Shown: positions 1-6,542 of the stretch, in pieces
How the letters are laid out: every line of letters begins with the position of its first letter
How positions within the stretch are numbered: position 1 is the stretch's first letter
DNA from: CF-96 sp036269455
Lineage (GTDB): Bacteria > Chloroflexota > Dormibacteria > Aeolococcales > Aeolococcaceae
Assembly (NCBI GenBank): GCA_036269455.1
Contig: DATARS010000116.1
Span: forward strand, 1 to 7,824
DNA length: 7,824 nt
Direction of reading: 5' to 3'
Notes under the pieces: generated by a model
Told to the model about the DNA's origin: nothing
Databases searched by the model: none
What the model saw: only the letters and a program-made list of their open reading frames with translations
Translations under genes and position numbers: made by a program

Positions 1-948
1 GAGGTAGGCGCGGCTGAACCCGCCGGCGCACGCCGGGCAGGGGCACCCCTCCTCGAGGACTCGGAGGTCGTCCCGGAAGACCGAGCGGCGCAGCGACAGG
101 CGTCCGCCGCTGACCAGCGCGGTGCCGTTGCGCGCCAGCCGGGTGGGGAGGACGCAGTCGAACATGTCCACCCCCGCGGCGACCATGGCGAGGAGCTCGG
201 CGTCGGTGCCGAGGCCCATGACGTACCGGGGCAGGTCGCCGGGCAGCCGCTCCAGCGCCGCCGCCGCCATCGCCTCCATGACCGGCGGCGGCTCGCCGAG
301 TGCCAGGCCGCCGATGGCGACGCCGTCGAAGTCGAGCCCGGCGACGATCTCCGCCGAGCGGCGCCGGGCGTCGGGGTCGAAGCCTCCCTGGACGATTCCG
401 AAGAGGAGATGGCGGTCGCGCCCGGGGTGGGCGCGCCGGCAGCGCTCGGCCCAGCGGTGGGTGCGCTCGGTCGCCGCCTCGGCGGCGGCCTCGGGGGCGC
501 CGTAGGCGACGGGGTGGTCGAGGCACATGATCACGTCGGCGCCGAGCCGGGCCTGGAGGCCGACCGCCTCCTCGGGGGTGACCCGCAGCCGGCTGCCGTC
601 GTAGGGGGAGACGAACGTCGCCCCGGCGTCGTCGAGCGACGCCATCCCGTCGAGGCTGACCAGCTGGTATCCGCCGCTGTCGGTGAGGATGGGGCCGTCC
701 CAGCGCATCAGCTCCTGGAGGCCGCCGAGGCGCTCGACGAGCTCGGCGCCGGGTCGCAGCGCCAGGTGGTAGGCGTTGCAGAGGAGGATGTCGGCCCCGC
801 AGGCGCGAACCTCGTCGGGATGCACCGCCTTGACCGCGGCGTGGGTGCCGACCGGCATGAAGGCGGGCAGCCGGACCACCCCGTGGGCGGTGCGCAGCGT
901 CCCGGTGCGAGCCGCGCCGTCGGTCGCGCTGAGGGTGAGCGCGGTCAT
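1..948 (-). CDS. tgt: tRNA-guanine transglycosylase (queuine/preQ1 tRNA-ribosyltransferase), 3' end outside window
   Basis: Tgt exchanges guanine-34 in the anticodon of Asp, Asn, His and Tyr tRNAs for preQ1, the committed step of queuosine synthesis. I translated 316 residues from ATG 948; the C-terminus lies off the left edge. Seen: LTDSGGYQ around residues 88-95 (the substrate-binding Asp and the Tyr of the preQ1 pocket), FGIVQGG near 183, IGGLALGE near 212, GVDMFDCVLPTR with the nucleophilic Asp at about 264, and the zinc cysteines CPCPAC at 302-307. The final zinc His is beyond the window. These positions agree with the E. coli enzyme. The start ATG overlaps the queA stop as ATGA, so translation is probably coupled. 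One oddity is that the usual FDEC motif reads LDHP near residue 144: the Asp is kept and the Cys lost. Family assignment is secure. Confidence 0.96.
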   Translation of the reverse strand, partial: MTALTLSATDGAARTGTLRTAHGVVRLPAFMPVGTHAAVKAVHPDEVRACGADILLCNAYHLALRPGAELVERLGGLQELMRWDGPILTDSGGYQLVSLDGMASLDDAGATFVSPYDGSRLRVTPEEAVGLQARLGADVIMCLDHPVAYGAPEAAAEAATERTHRWAERCRRAHPGRDRHLLFGIVQGGFDPDARRRSAEIVAGLDFDGVAIGGLALGEPPPVMEAMAAAALERLPGDLPRYVMGLGTDAELLAMVAAGVDMFDCVLPTRLARNGTALVSGGRLSLRRSVFRDDLRVLEEGCPCPACAGGFSRAYL

Positions 949-2009
949 GGACGCGCTGTCCAGCAGAGCATGCAGTCGCCGAAGGAGAGGAACCGGTAGC
1001 CGTGGGCCAGGGCGTGGGCGTAGGCCTCGCGCCAGCGGCCGTCGCCGATCACCGCGGCCAGCAGCACCAGCAGGCTCGAGCGGGGCTGGTGGAAGTTTGT
1101 GAGCAGCCCGTCGACCACCCGCACCGGCGAGCCGGGGCGGAGGTAGAGGTCGGTCTCCCCCTCCCCCGCCTCGACGGTCCCGTCCTCGCGGGCGCGGCTC
1201 TCCAGGACCCGCACCGCGGTGGTGCCGGCGGCGATCACCCGGCCACCGCGGGCGCGGACGGCGGCGACCGCGGCGGCGGCGGTCTCGGGCAGCGCGTAGC
1301 GCTCGGTGTGCATCGGGTGGTCCTCGACCCGCTCGGCACGGATCGGGGCGAAGGTCGCCAGGCCCACCTCGAGCCGGACCGCCGTGCGCTCCACCCCGGC
1401 GGCGTCGAGGGCGGCGAGAACCGCGGGGGTGAAGTGGAGGCCGGCGGTCGGCGCCGCCGCAGAGGCGGGCGCGCCGCTCGCGTACACGGTCTGGTAGCGC
1501 CCGGGGTCGTCGAGGGCGGCGCGGATGTAGGGCGGCAGCGGGACCCGGCCGGCGGCCTCGATGGCGGCGTCGAGGTCGGCCCCGGCGCCCTCGAAGCGCA
1601 CCCGGCGGGCGCCGGGGTGACCGGGCACGGGCTCGCCGACGACCGCCTCGAGCCCGCCGGCACAGACCACCCGGGTGCCCGGGGGCAGCCGCCGCGCGGG
1701 GCGCACCAGGCAGGCGTGCTCGCCGTCACCCAGGGGATGGAGGACGAGCACTTCGGCGGTGCCGCCCCCGGCACGGCGGGCGCGGAGCCGCGCCGCCCGG
1801 ACCCGGGTGTCGTTGACCACGAGCAGATCGCCGCGGCGGAGCAGCGAGGGCAGCTCGCGGAATCCACGGTCCTCCGGCGGCCCGTCCGGCGGCAGGTGGA
1901 GCAGCCGCGAGGCGTCGCGCTCGGCGAGCGGGTGCTGGGCGATGCGCTCGTCCACAAGGGGGTAGTCGAAGGCGGCGGTCGCCGTCCCCGCCGGGAGGGA
2001 GGTCGCCAC
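945..2009 (-). CDS. queA: S-adenosylmethionine:tRNA ribosyltransferase-isomerase
   Basis: QueA moves the ribosyl part of SAM onto preQ1-modified tRNA to give epoxyqueuosine, the step after Tgt. It has 354 residues, the normal full length. Seen: FDYPLVDERIAQHPLAERDASRLL at the N-terminus (split over residues 14-37), LVVNDTRV near 63, GRVPLPPYI near 154, YQTVYA near 172, APTAGLHF near 186, GTTAVRVLES near 262, LTNFHQPRSSLL near 303, and YRFLSFGDCML near 338. The start is GTG at 2009, eight bases after the ruvB stop; no strong Shine-Dalgarno is visible. Its TGA overlaps the tgt ATG. The family's usual LHVGxGTF reads LEVGLATF here (near 213), an uncommon variant. Next to tgt, its role in queuosine synthesis is secure. 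Confidence 0.95.
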   Translation of the reverse strand: MATSLPAGTATAAFDYPLVDERIAQHPLAERDASRLLHLPPDGPPEDRGFRELPSLLRRGDLLVVNDTRVRAARLRARRAGGGTAEVLVLHPLGDGEHACLVRPARRLPPGTRVVCAGGLEAVVGEPVPGHPGARRVRFEGAGADLDAAIEAAGRVPLPPYIRAALDDPGRYQTVYASGAPASAAAPTAGLHFTPAVLAALDAAGVERTAVRLEVGLATFAPIRAERVEDHPMHTERYALPETAAAAVAAVRARGGRVIAAGTTAVRVLESRAREDGTVEAGEGETDLYLRPGSPVRVVDGLLTNFHQPRSSLLVLLAAVIGDGRWREAYAHALAHGYRFLSFGDCMLCWTARP

Positions 2010-2017
2010 CGACGGTC

Positions 2018-3061
2018 TCAGAGGAGCTCCGGCTGCACGGCGGCGGCGCCGGGGGCCCCGCGGGGGACGGGCAGGCCGAGATGGCGGTAGGCGCCGGCGG
2101 TGGCGAGCCGGCCCGACGGGGTGCGGGCGATGTAGCCGAGCCGGATCAGGTAGGGCTCGACGACGTCCTCGACGGTGTCGCTGTCCTCCTGGACGCTCAC
2201 CGCCAGGGTCTGCAGCCCCACCGGCCGCCCCGAGTAGGAGCCGCAGAGCACGGCGAGGACCCGACGGTCCATCTCGTCGAGGCCCATCTCGTCGACCCCC
2301 AGCATCGCCAGCGCGCGCTCGGCGACCTCGGCGTCGATGTGGCCGGCGGCGCGCACCTGGGCGTAGTCGCGGGCACGGCGGAGCAGCCGGTTGGCGATGC
2401 GCGGGGTGCCGCGGGCGCGGCTCGCGAGCAGCCGGGCGCCGCCGTCGTCGACGGCGATGCCGAGCAGGCCCGCGGAGCGGCGGACGATCGCGCAGAGCTC
2501 GGCGACGTCGTAGAAGTCGAGCCGGATGGTGATGCCGAAGCGGTCGCGCAGCGGGCCGCCCAGTGCGCCCGCCCGGGTGGTCGCGCCGATCACGGTGAAG
2601 CGCTGCAGGCTGAGCCGCATCGCCTGGGCGCCGGCGCCCTTGCCGGCCACCCAGTCGAAGGCGAAGTCCTCCATCGCCGGATAGAGCGCCTCCTCGACGG
2701 TGCGGCTGAGCCGGTGGATCTCGTCGATGAAGAAGACGTCGCCGGCGTCGAGGTTGGTGAGGATCGACGCCAGCGTGCCCTGGTGCTCGATCGCGGGGCC
2801 GCTGGTGGTGCGCAGCTTCACCCCCATCTCGTTGGCGACGATCTGGGCGAGGGTGGTCTTGCCCAGCCCCGGGGGGCCGTGGAGAAGGACGTGGTCGAGC
2901 GCCTCGCCGCGCTGCCGGGCCGCCTCGAGGAGGATGCCGAGCTGCTCGCGGACCGCCGGCTGGCCGACGAAGTCGGCGATGCGCTTCGGCCGGAGCGCCG
3001 ACTCCTCGACGCGGTCCTCCTCGACCTCGTCAGGCGCGACGATCCTCTCCGGCTCGGTCAC
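2018..3061 (-). CDS. ruvB: Holliday junction branch migration ATPase RuvB
   Basis: RuvB is the AAA+ hexameric motor that, loaded by RuvA, drives branch migration of Holliday junctions in recombinational repair. It has 347 residues from a GTG start, typical for the family. Seen: LRPKRIADFVGQ (23-34), Walker A GPPGLGKTT (62-70), Walker B DEIH (113-116), sensor 1 GATTRAG (159-165), arginine finger region PLRDRFG (170-176), sensor 2 area GTPRIANRLLRR (218-229), and a C-terminal winged helix ending near IARTPSGRLAT. I chose GTG at 3061 because it overlaps the ruvA stop as GTGA and leaves a family-length N-terminus. The frame stays open upstream to 3553, but that part is a shadow of ruvA. The reading VTEPERIV at the start is consistent with RuvB N-termini. 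Confidence 0.97.
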   Translation of the reverse strand: MTEPERIVAPDEVEEDRVEESALRPKRIADFVGQPAVREQLGILLEAARQRGEALDHVLLHGPPGLGKTTLAQIVANEMGVKLRTTSGPAIEHQGTLASILTNLDAGDVFFIDEIHRLSRTVEEALYPAMEDFAFDWVAGKGAGAQAMRLSLQRFTVIGATTRAGALGGPLRDRFGITIRLDFYDVAELCAIVRRSAGLLGIAVDDGGARLLASRARGTPRIANRLLRRARDYAQVRAAGHIDAEVAERALAMLGVDEMGLDEMDRRVLAVLCGSYSGRPVGLQTLAVSVQEDSDTVEDVVEPYLIRLGYIARTPSGRLATAGAYRHLGLPVPRGAPGAAAVQPELL

Positions 3062-3672
3062 GTCGGCACTCTGTCGAGGCGCCGCAGCGAGGCGGCGACC
3101 AGCGCGCCGACCGAGGGCTCGTCGCCGGTCTCGGCGACCGCCGCCGCCACCGCGGCGCGGGCCTCGGCCTCGCGGAAGCCGAGCGCGACCAGCCCCGCGA
3201 CCGCCGCCGCGACCGAGCGCTGCTCGGGGGCGGTGGCGGCGCCGTCGCCGGGCAGCGCCATGTCGTCGAGCCGGTCGCGCAGCTCGAGGACGATGCGCTC
3301 GGCGGTCTTGCGGCCGATGCCGGGGACGGTGGCGAGCAGCGCCACGTCGCCGCTGCGCAGCGCCCGCACCAGCACCGGCAGGTCGGCCCGGCCGAGGATC
3401 CCCAGCGCCGCCTTGGGCCCGATCCGCTCGACCCCGAGGAGCAGCCGGAAGAGGCGGAGCTCGGCGGCGCCGAGGAAGCCGTAGAGGCGGATGGCGTCGG
3501 CGCTCACCGAGGTGTGGATGTGCAGGGTCACCGGGACCTCGCCCACCGACCACTCGTGCAGCGCGGCGACGGTGCGCAGGTGGCAGCCCACCTCGTAGCC
3601 CACCCCGCCGGTGTCGATGATCGCCGTCGAACCGTCGAGCGCGGCGACGCGGCCGCTCAGCAGGGCGATCAC
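3058..3672 (-). CDS. ruvA: Holliday junction DNA-binding protein RuvA
   Basis: RuvA tetramers bind the four-way junction, hold it square and recruit RuvB. It has 204 residues, full length. Domain I (OB fold) is MIALLSGRVA through about residue 63 and ends in LYGF. Domain II carries two helix-hairpin-helix motifs, GVERIGPKAALGIL (80-93) and TVPGIGRKTAERI (115-127). A loop follows (about 136-150), then the small domain III that contacts RuvB, with LGFREAEARAAV near 164-175. The start is GTG at 3672, overlapping the ruvC stop as GTGA; its own stop overlaps the ruvB GTG in the same way. That double overlap implies translational coupling across ruvC-ruvA-ruvB. Confidence 0.96.
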   Translation of the reverse strand: MIALLSGRVAALDGSTAIIDTGGVGYEVGCHLRTVAALHEWSVGEVPVTLHIHTSVSADAIRLYGFLGAAELRLFRLLLGVERIGPKAALGILGRADLPVLVRALRSGDVALLATVPGIGRKTAERIVLELRDRLDDMALPGDGAATAPEQRSVAAAVAGLVALGFREAEARAAVAAAVAETGDEPSVGALVAASLRRLDRVPT

Positions 3673-4238
3673 GGCCGCGGGCCCCCGCGAGCCCGGGCCA
3701 CCGCCTCGGCGAGCCGGGGGCTCATCCGCGACGACGCCGACACCGCCGGCACGGGGGCGGTCGCCGCGAGCCGGACGCGGTGGTGATGGCAGACCGCGAT
3801 TGCGCAGGCGTCGGCGACGTCGTCGGGGCCCTCGACCGCGGCGCCGCCGAGCAGGGTGCGGACCATCCGGATCACCTGTGCCTTGGGGGCGCCGCCCCAG
3901 CCGGCCACCGCCTCCTTCACCTGGAGGGGGGTGTACTCGGCGACGCCGAGGCCGGCGCGGGCGAGCCCGCAGAGGATCACCCCGCGCGCCTCGCCGACGC
4001 GCATCGCGGTGCGCCGGTTGGTCGAGAAGAAAAGCCGCTCGACGGCCGCGGCCTGGGGCCGCTCGCGGGCGATGAGCAGCTCGAGGGCGCCGAGCAGCTG
4101 GCCGAGGCGATCGGGGTCGCTGGACCCGGCAGGGGTCTCGATGAGGCTGGCGTGACGGAGGCGGAGCGAGCCCGGCGCCCCCTCGACCACGGCGACGCCG
4201 GTGCGGGCCAGGCCGGGGTCCACCCCCAGCACGATCAT
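3669..4238 (-). CDS. ruvC: Holliday junction resolvase RuvC
   Basis: RuvC is the RNase H-fold endonuclease that nicks opposite strands of a Holliday junction after RuvAB migration. It has 189 residues; the family core is about 160-175. Four acidic active-site residues are visible: D7 in GVDPG, E67 in AVERLFF, and D140 and D143 in DDVADACAIA. The motif VGEARGVI (81-88) and the YTPLQVKEAVAG segment (102-113) are also typical. After about residue 155 there is a low-complexity Ala/Arg/Pro tail of some 35 residues beyond the usual end, without a recognised domain. The start is ATG at 4238, 15 bases after yebC ends, with no clear Shine-Dalgarno, so it is probably read by coupling or by re-initiation. 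Confidence 0.96.
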   Translation of the reverse strand: MIVLGVDPGLARTGVAVVEGAPGSLRLRHASLIETPAGSSDPDRLGQLLGALELLIARERPQAAAVERLFFSTNRRTAMRVGEARGVILCGLARAGLGVAEYTPLQVKEAVAGWGGAPKAQVIRMVRTLLGGAAVEGPDDVADACAIAVCHHHRVRLAATAPVPAVSASSRMSPRLAEAVARARGGPRP

Positions 4239-4253
4239 GACGCGGCGGTCACG

Positions 4254-5012
4254 TCAGCCAACCGACTCGAGGACCTCGTCGGGGATCTCAACGTTGGCGT
4301 AGACCTGCTGGACGTCGTCCTGGTCCTCGAGGGATTCGAGCAGCCGCAGCACCACCGGCGCCTGCTTGGCGTCGACGACCACCGAGGTGCTCGGCGCCAT
4401 GGTGATCTCGGCGTTCTCGATGGTGTAGCCGCGGCCCTCGAGGGTGCGGCGCACGTCCTCGAAGTGGGACGGCGCGACGACCACCTGGACCGAGCCGCCG
4501 TCGACGGCGACGTCACCGTCGACGCCGACGTCGACGGCGTCGAGCAGCTCGAGGGCGAGCTCCTCGGGGTCGGCATCGCCGGCGGCGAGGCGCACCACGC
4601 CCTCCTGGCGGAACATCCAGGCGACGGTGTTGCTCTCCCCGAGCGACCCGCCGGAGCGGGTGAAGATGTTGCGCAGCGCGGCCACGGTGCGATTGCGATT
4701 GTCGGTCAGCACGTCGACCATCACCGCGACGCCGTGGGGCCCGTATCCCTCGTAGCGGATGTCCTCGAGCTGGACGCCGTCCTTGCCCCCGACCCCGCGC
4801 TGGATGGCGCGATCGATGTTGTCGGCGGGCATGTTGACCTCGCGCGCCTTCTGCACCGCGAGCCGGAGACGGAAGTTGAGGTCGGCGTCGGGACCGCCGT
4901 CACGGGCCGCGACGGTGATCTCCCGAGCGACCTTGGTGAAGATCTGTCCGCGCTTGGCGTCGACGATCGCCTTCTTGTGCTTGATCCCCGCCCATTTGCT
5001 GTGACCGGACAT
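4254..5012 (-). CDS. yebC: YebC/PmpR/TACO1-family protein
   Basis: First gene of the ruv operon, 252 residues, the normal length. Seen: the signature N-terminus MSGHSKWAGIKHKKAIVDAKRGQIF (split over residues 1-25), REITVAARDGG (30-40), NMPADNIDRAIQRG (60-73), YEGYGPHGVAVMV (87-99), GGSLGESNTVAWMF (121-134) and a C-terminal VYANVEIPDEVL. The family was long annotated as a transcriptional regulator (PmpR). The mitochondrial member TACO1 is a translation factor, and bacterial YebC has more recently been tied to ribosomes stalled on proline stretches, so a translation role is more likely here; that is family knowledge. A Val/Asp/Gly-rich run at about 158-173 is unusually repetitive. The start ATG has a good Shine-Dalgarno, GGGGAGGA, four bases upstream (5017-5024). 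It commonly sits next to ruvC. Confidence 0.94.
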   Translation of the reverse strand: MSGHSKWAGIKHKKAIVDAKRGQIFTKVAREITVAARDGGPDADLNFRLRLAVQKAREVNMPADNIDRAIQRGVGGKDGVQLEDIRYEGYGPHGVAVMVDVLTDNRNRTVAALRNIFTRSGGSLGESNTVAWMFRQEGVVRLAAGDADPEELALELLDAVDVGVDGDVAVDGGSVQVVVAPSHFEDVRRTLEGRGYTIENAEITMAPSTSVVVDAKQAPVVLRLLESLEDQDDVQQVYANVEIPDEVLESVG

Positions 5013-5057
5013 GTGGTCCTCCCCGCGCCGCCCTCCGCCTCGCCGGCCCGGCGCGCC

Positions 5058-5069
5058 GAACAGACGTTC
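5058..5069. promoter_or_regulatory. SOS (LexA/Cheo) box in front of the yebC-ruvCAB operon
   Basis: The sequence GAACAGACGTTC fits the Gram-positive LexA operator GAAC-N4-GTTC. With its flanking C and inner bases it matches the Bacillus consensus CGAACRNRYGTTYG at all but the last position. It lies 45 bases upstream of the yebC start and three bases downstream of a -10-like hexamer, where bound LexA would cover the start of transcription. ruvAB is a classic SOS target, so site and context agree. LexA binding itself is inferred. Confidence 0.75.
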
Positions 5070-5072
5070 AGC

Positions 5073-5078
5073 ATTCTA
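5073..5078 (-). promoter_or_regulatory. putative -10 element of the yebC-ruv-que operon
   Basis: On the minus strand this reads TAGAAT, one step from TATAAT. Transcription would begin near 5066, inside the SOS box, leaving a leader of about 54 bases before the yebC ATG. No convincing -35 is present 16-18 bases upstream, so the call rests on the hexamer and its relation to the LexA box. The spacer from 5079 to 5133 otherwise holds a short GGCGC/GCGCC hairpin (5108-5123, no T tract) and a run of eight C (5122-5129) just past the tyrS stop. Confidence 0.45.
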
Positions 5079-5133
5079 GCCTTCTGCTGCCACCGACAGT
5101 GTACTGAGGCGCAACCCGGCGCCCCCCCCGTTT

Positions 5134-6417
5134 CTACGACAGTGCGATGCAGCGGACGAAGACGCGTTTGCCCACCTGAAGGACCGCTCCCGACCGCACG
5201 GTCAGGACCCCGTCGGCGGCGACGACGCGGGGCCCGGGCTCGCCGTTCGCGGTGAAGCGCACCTGGGTCCTGGGATCGCTCACCACCTCACGGACCCCGG
5301 CCGCCCGGTCGTTGAGGGTCACCCCGTTCTGGGCGAAGTTGCGGCGCAGCTCGCTCCCTGAGCGGGTGTCCCCCACGGCGCGCAGTGCCTCGGCGACGAA
5401 GCCGACGGCGTCGCGGGTGCCCTCGCCCACCGGCAGCGCCGCCTCGGGCGCGTCGTCGGGGATGCCGCCGCCGCCGTGGACGTGGCGGAACGCCGCCTCG
5501 GCCCGCTCCGCCTCCTCGGCGCCGTGGAACTGGGCGACAACCGCCCGCGCCATCCGCGCCTTGGCGTCGCGGGGATTGATCTCCTCGGCGGCGAGCCCGC
5601 GGGCGATCTCCTCCACCTCGGCGGCGGGGACGTCGGTCGCCAGCGTCAGCCAGCGGACGATCAGCGAGTCGGGGATCGACATCGCCTTGCCGTACTGCTC
5701 CTCGGCGGGCTCGGCGACGCCGATGTAGTTGCCCAGGCTCTTGCTCATCTTCCGGACGCCGTCGGTGCCCTCGAGGATGGGGAAGGTGGCGACGTCCTGG
5801 ACCGGTGTGCCGTACCACCGCTGCACGTCGCGGGCGGCGAGGAGGTTGAAGAGCTGATCGGTCCCGCCGATCTCCAGGTCAGCGTCGACGGCGACGGAGT
5901 CGTAGCCCTGGAGCAGCGGATAGAGGAGCTCGTGGACCCCGATCGGCCGCTCCGCCGCCATCCGCTCGGAGAAGTCGGAGCGCTGGAGCAGCTGCCCCAC
6001 GGTGCGCCCCGCGCAGAGCCGCAGCACCTCGGCGAGCCCGATGCCATCGAACCACTCGCTCTGGAATCGCACCTCGGTGCGCTCGCGGTCGAGGATGGAG
6101 AAGAGCTGGTCGAGGTAGGTCTGGGCGTTGACGGCGACCTCCTCGGCGCTCAGCGGCGGCCGCGTCTCCGAGCGCCCCGTCGGATCACCGATGCGGGCCG
6201 TCCAGTCGCCGATGACGATCACCGGCAGATGCCCCGCGTCCTGCCAGACCCTCAACCGCCGCATCGGCACGGTGTGCCCCAGGTGGATGTCCGGCGCCGT
6301 CGGATCCACCCCGAACTTGATCCGCAGCCGGTCACCCCTCGCCAGCCGCTCGGCGAGGTGCGCCCGGTCCTCGGCGTGCTCGGTCCCCCGCAGGAACTCG
6401 TCGACGAGCTGGGTCAT
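5134..6417 (-). CDS. tyrS: Tyrosyl-tRNA synthetase
   Basis: Class I aminoacyl-tRNA synthetase that charges tRNA-Tyr. It has 427 residues from ATG 6417. Seen: KFGVDPTAPDIHLGH (34-48) with the HIGH-type motif HLGH, GDPTGRSETR (77-86), the tyrosine-pocket region LLQGYDSVAVDADLEIGGTDQ (split over residues 168-188), KMSKS (223-227), and a C-terminal S4-like RNA-binding domain from about 353 to the end (SELRRNFAQNGVTLND, then GKRVFV). The sequence resembles the TyrZ/TyrS2 branch. An upstream in-frame Met at 6480 would add 21 residues rich in Pro, Arg and Ser with no family counterpart, so I rejected it. No Shine-Dalgarno precedes the chosen ATG. It is separated from yebC by 121 bases holding that operon's own control region. 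Confidence 0.96.
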   Translation of the reverse strand: MTQLVDEFLRGTEHAEDRAHLAERLARGDRLRIKFGVDPTAPDIHLGHTVPMRRLRVWQDAGHLPVIVIGDWTARIGDPTGRSETRPPLSAEEVAVNAQTYLDQLFSILDRERTEVRFQSEWFDGIGLAEVLRLCAGRTVGQLLQRSDFSERMAAERPIGVHELLYPLLQGYDSVAVDADLEIGGTDQLFNLLAARDVQRWYGTPVQDVATFPILEGTDGVRKMSKSLGNYIGVAEPAEEQYGKAMSIPDSLIVRWLTLATDVPAAEVEEIARGLAAEEINPRDAKARMARAVVAQFHGAEEAERAEAAFRHVHGGGGIPDDAPEAALPVGEGTRDAVGFVAEALRAVGDTRSGSELRRNFAQNGVTLNDRAAGVREVVSDPRTQVRFTANGEPGPRVVAADGVLTVRSGAVLQVGKRVFVRCIALS

Positions 6418-6426
6418 GGGCGGGGA

Positions 6427-6432
6427 ACTGTA
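6427..6432 (-). promoter_or_regulatory. putative -10 of tyrS giving a near-leaderless mRNA
   Basis: On the minus strand this is TACAGT, ending nine bases before the tyrS ATG. If used, transcription starts about three bases ahead of the ATG, which would fit the absence of a Shine-Dalgarno there. No good -35 is visible; the tandem 12-bp repeat lies where a -35 would fall. Confidence 0.3.
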
Positions 6433-6442
6433 CCGCCCACCC

Positions 6443-6466
6443 CTGCCCGAAGGTCTGCCTGAAGGT
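6443..6466. repeat. tandem 12-bp direct repeat in the tyrS/peptidase divergent spacer
   Basis: Two adjacent units, CTGCCCGAAGGT and CTGCCTGAAGGT, differ at one base. They occupy the middle of the 125-bp spacer between divergent genes. Direct repeats in this place often serve as operator half-sites for an activator or a dimeric regulator. No regulator is identified in the window. Confidence 0.6.
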
Positions 6467-6529
6467 GCGCGGTAGGGCAATCGCGACGCGGAGATACTGG
6501 GCTCGCCGCGGACACCCTCGGCACCTCAG

Positions 6530-6536
6530 AAGGAGG
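6530..6536 (+). promoter_or_regulatory. strong Shine-Dalgarno that fixes the peptidase start
   Basis: AAGGAGG ends six bases before ATG 6543. It directly abuts an earlier ATG at 6537, which is too close to be used, so it selects the 6543 start. A GATACT hexamer at 6493-6498 could be the -10 of this gene; no clear -35 goes with it. Confidence 0.75.
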
Positions 6537-6542
6537 ATGCAG

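Noticed and set aside
3062..3553. N-terminal extension of RuvB by 164 residues in the same frame
   Set aside because: The extension is Arg/Pro/Gly-rich shadow of ruvA. GTG at 3061 gives a normal RuvB with a coupled start.
4495..4540. Repeated GTCGAC-like units in yebC as a DNA repeat element
   Set aside because: They encode a Val/Asp/Gly-rich stretch inside an intact reading frame and are explained by codon use.
5108..5129. Hairpin GGCGC/GCGCC plus a run of eight C after tyrS as a terminator
   Set aside because: The stem is only 5 bp and no T tract follows on the minus strand.
2081..5255. Very long plus-strand open frames (for example 2081-3484 and 3780-5255) opposite the ruv operon, and 5476-6462 opposite tyrS
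   Set aside because: They are antisense shadows produced by high GC content; their translations are low-complexity and the opposite strand encodes clear families.
6418..6480. Longer TyrRS starting at Met 6480
   Set aside because: The extra 21 residues have no family counterpart and would overlap the divergent control region.
6500..6520. T-box-like string AGGGTGTCCGCGG on the minus strand ahead of tyrS
   Set aside because: It lacks two bases of the T-box consensus, and the leader would have to extend into the divergent peptidase gene; no specifier stem or terminator is visible.
6465..6542. Earlier peptidase start sites at 6465 or 6537
   Set aside because: The strong Shine-Dalgarno at 6530-6536 is positioned for ATG 6543; the 6537 ATG abuts it, and the upstream residues are Arg-rich and non-family-like.
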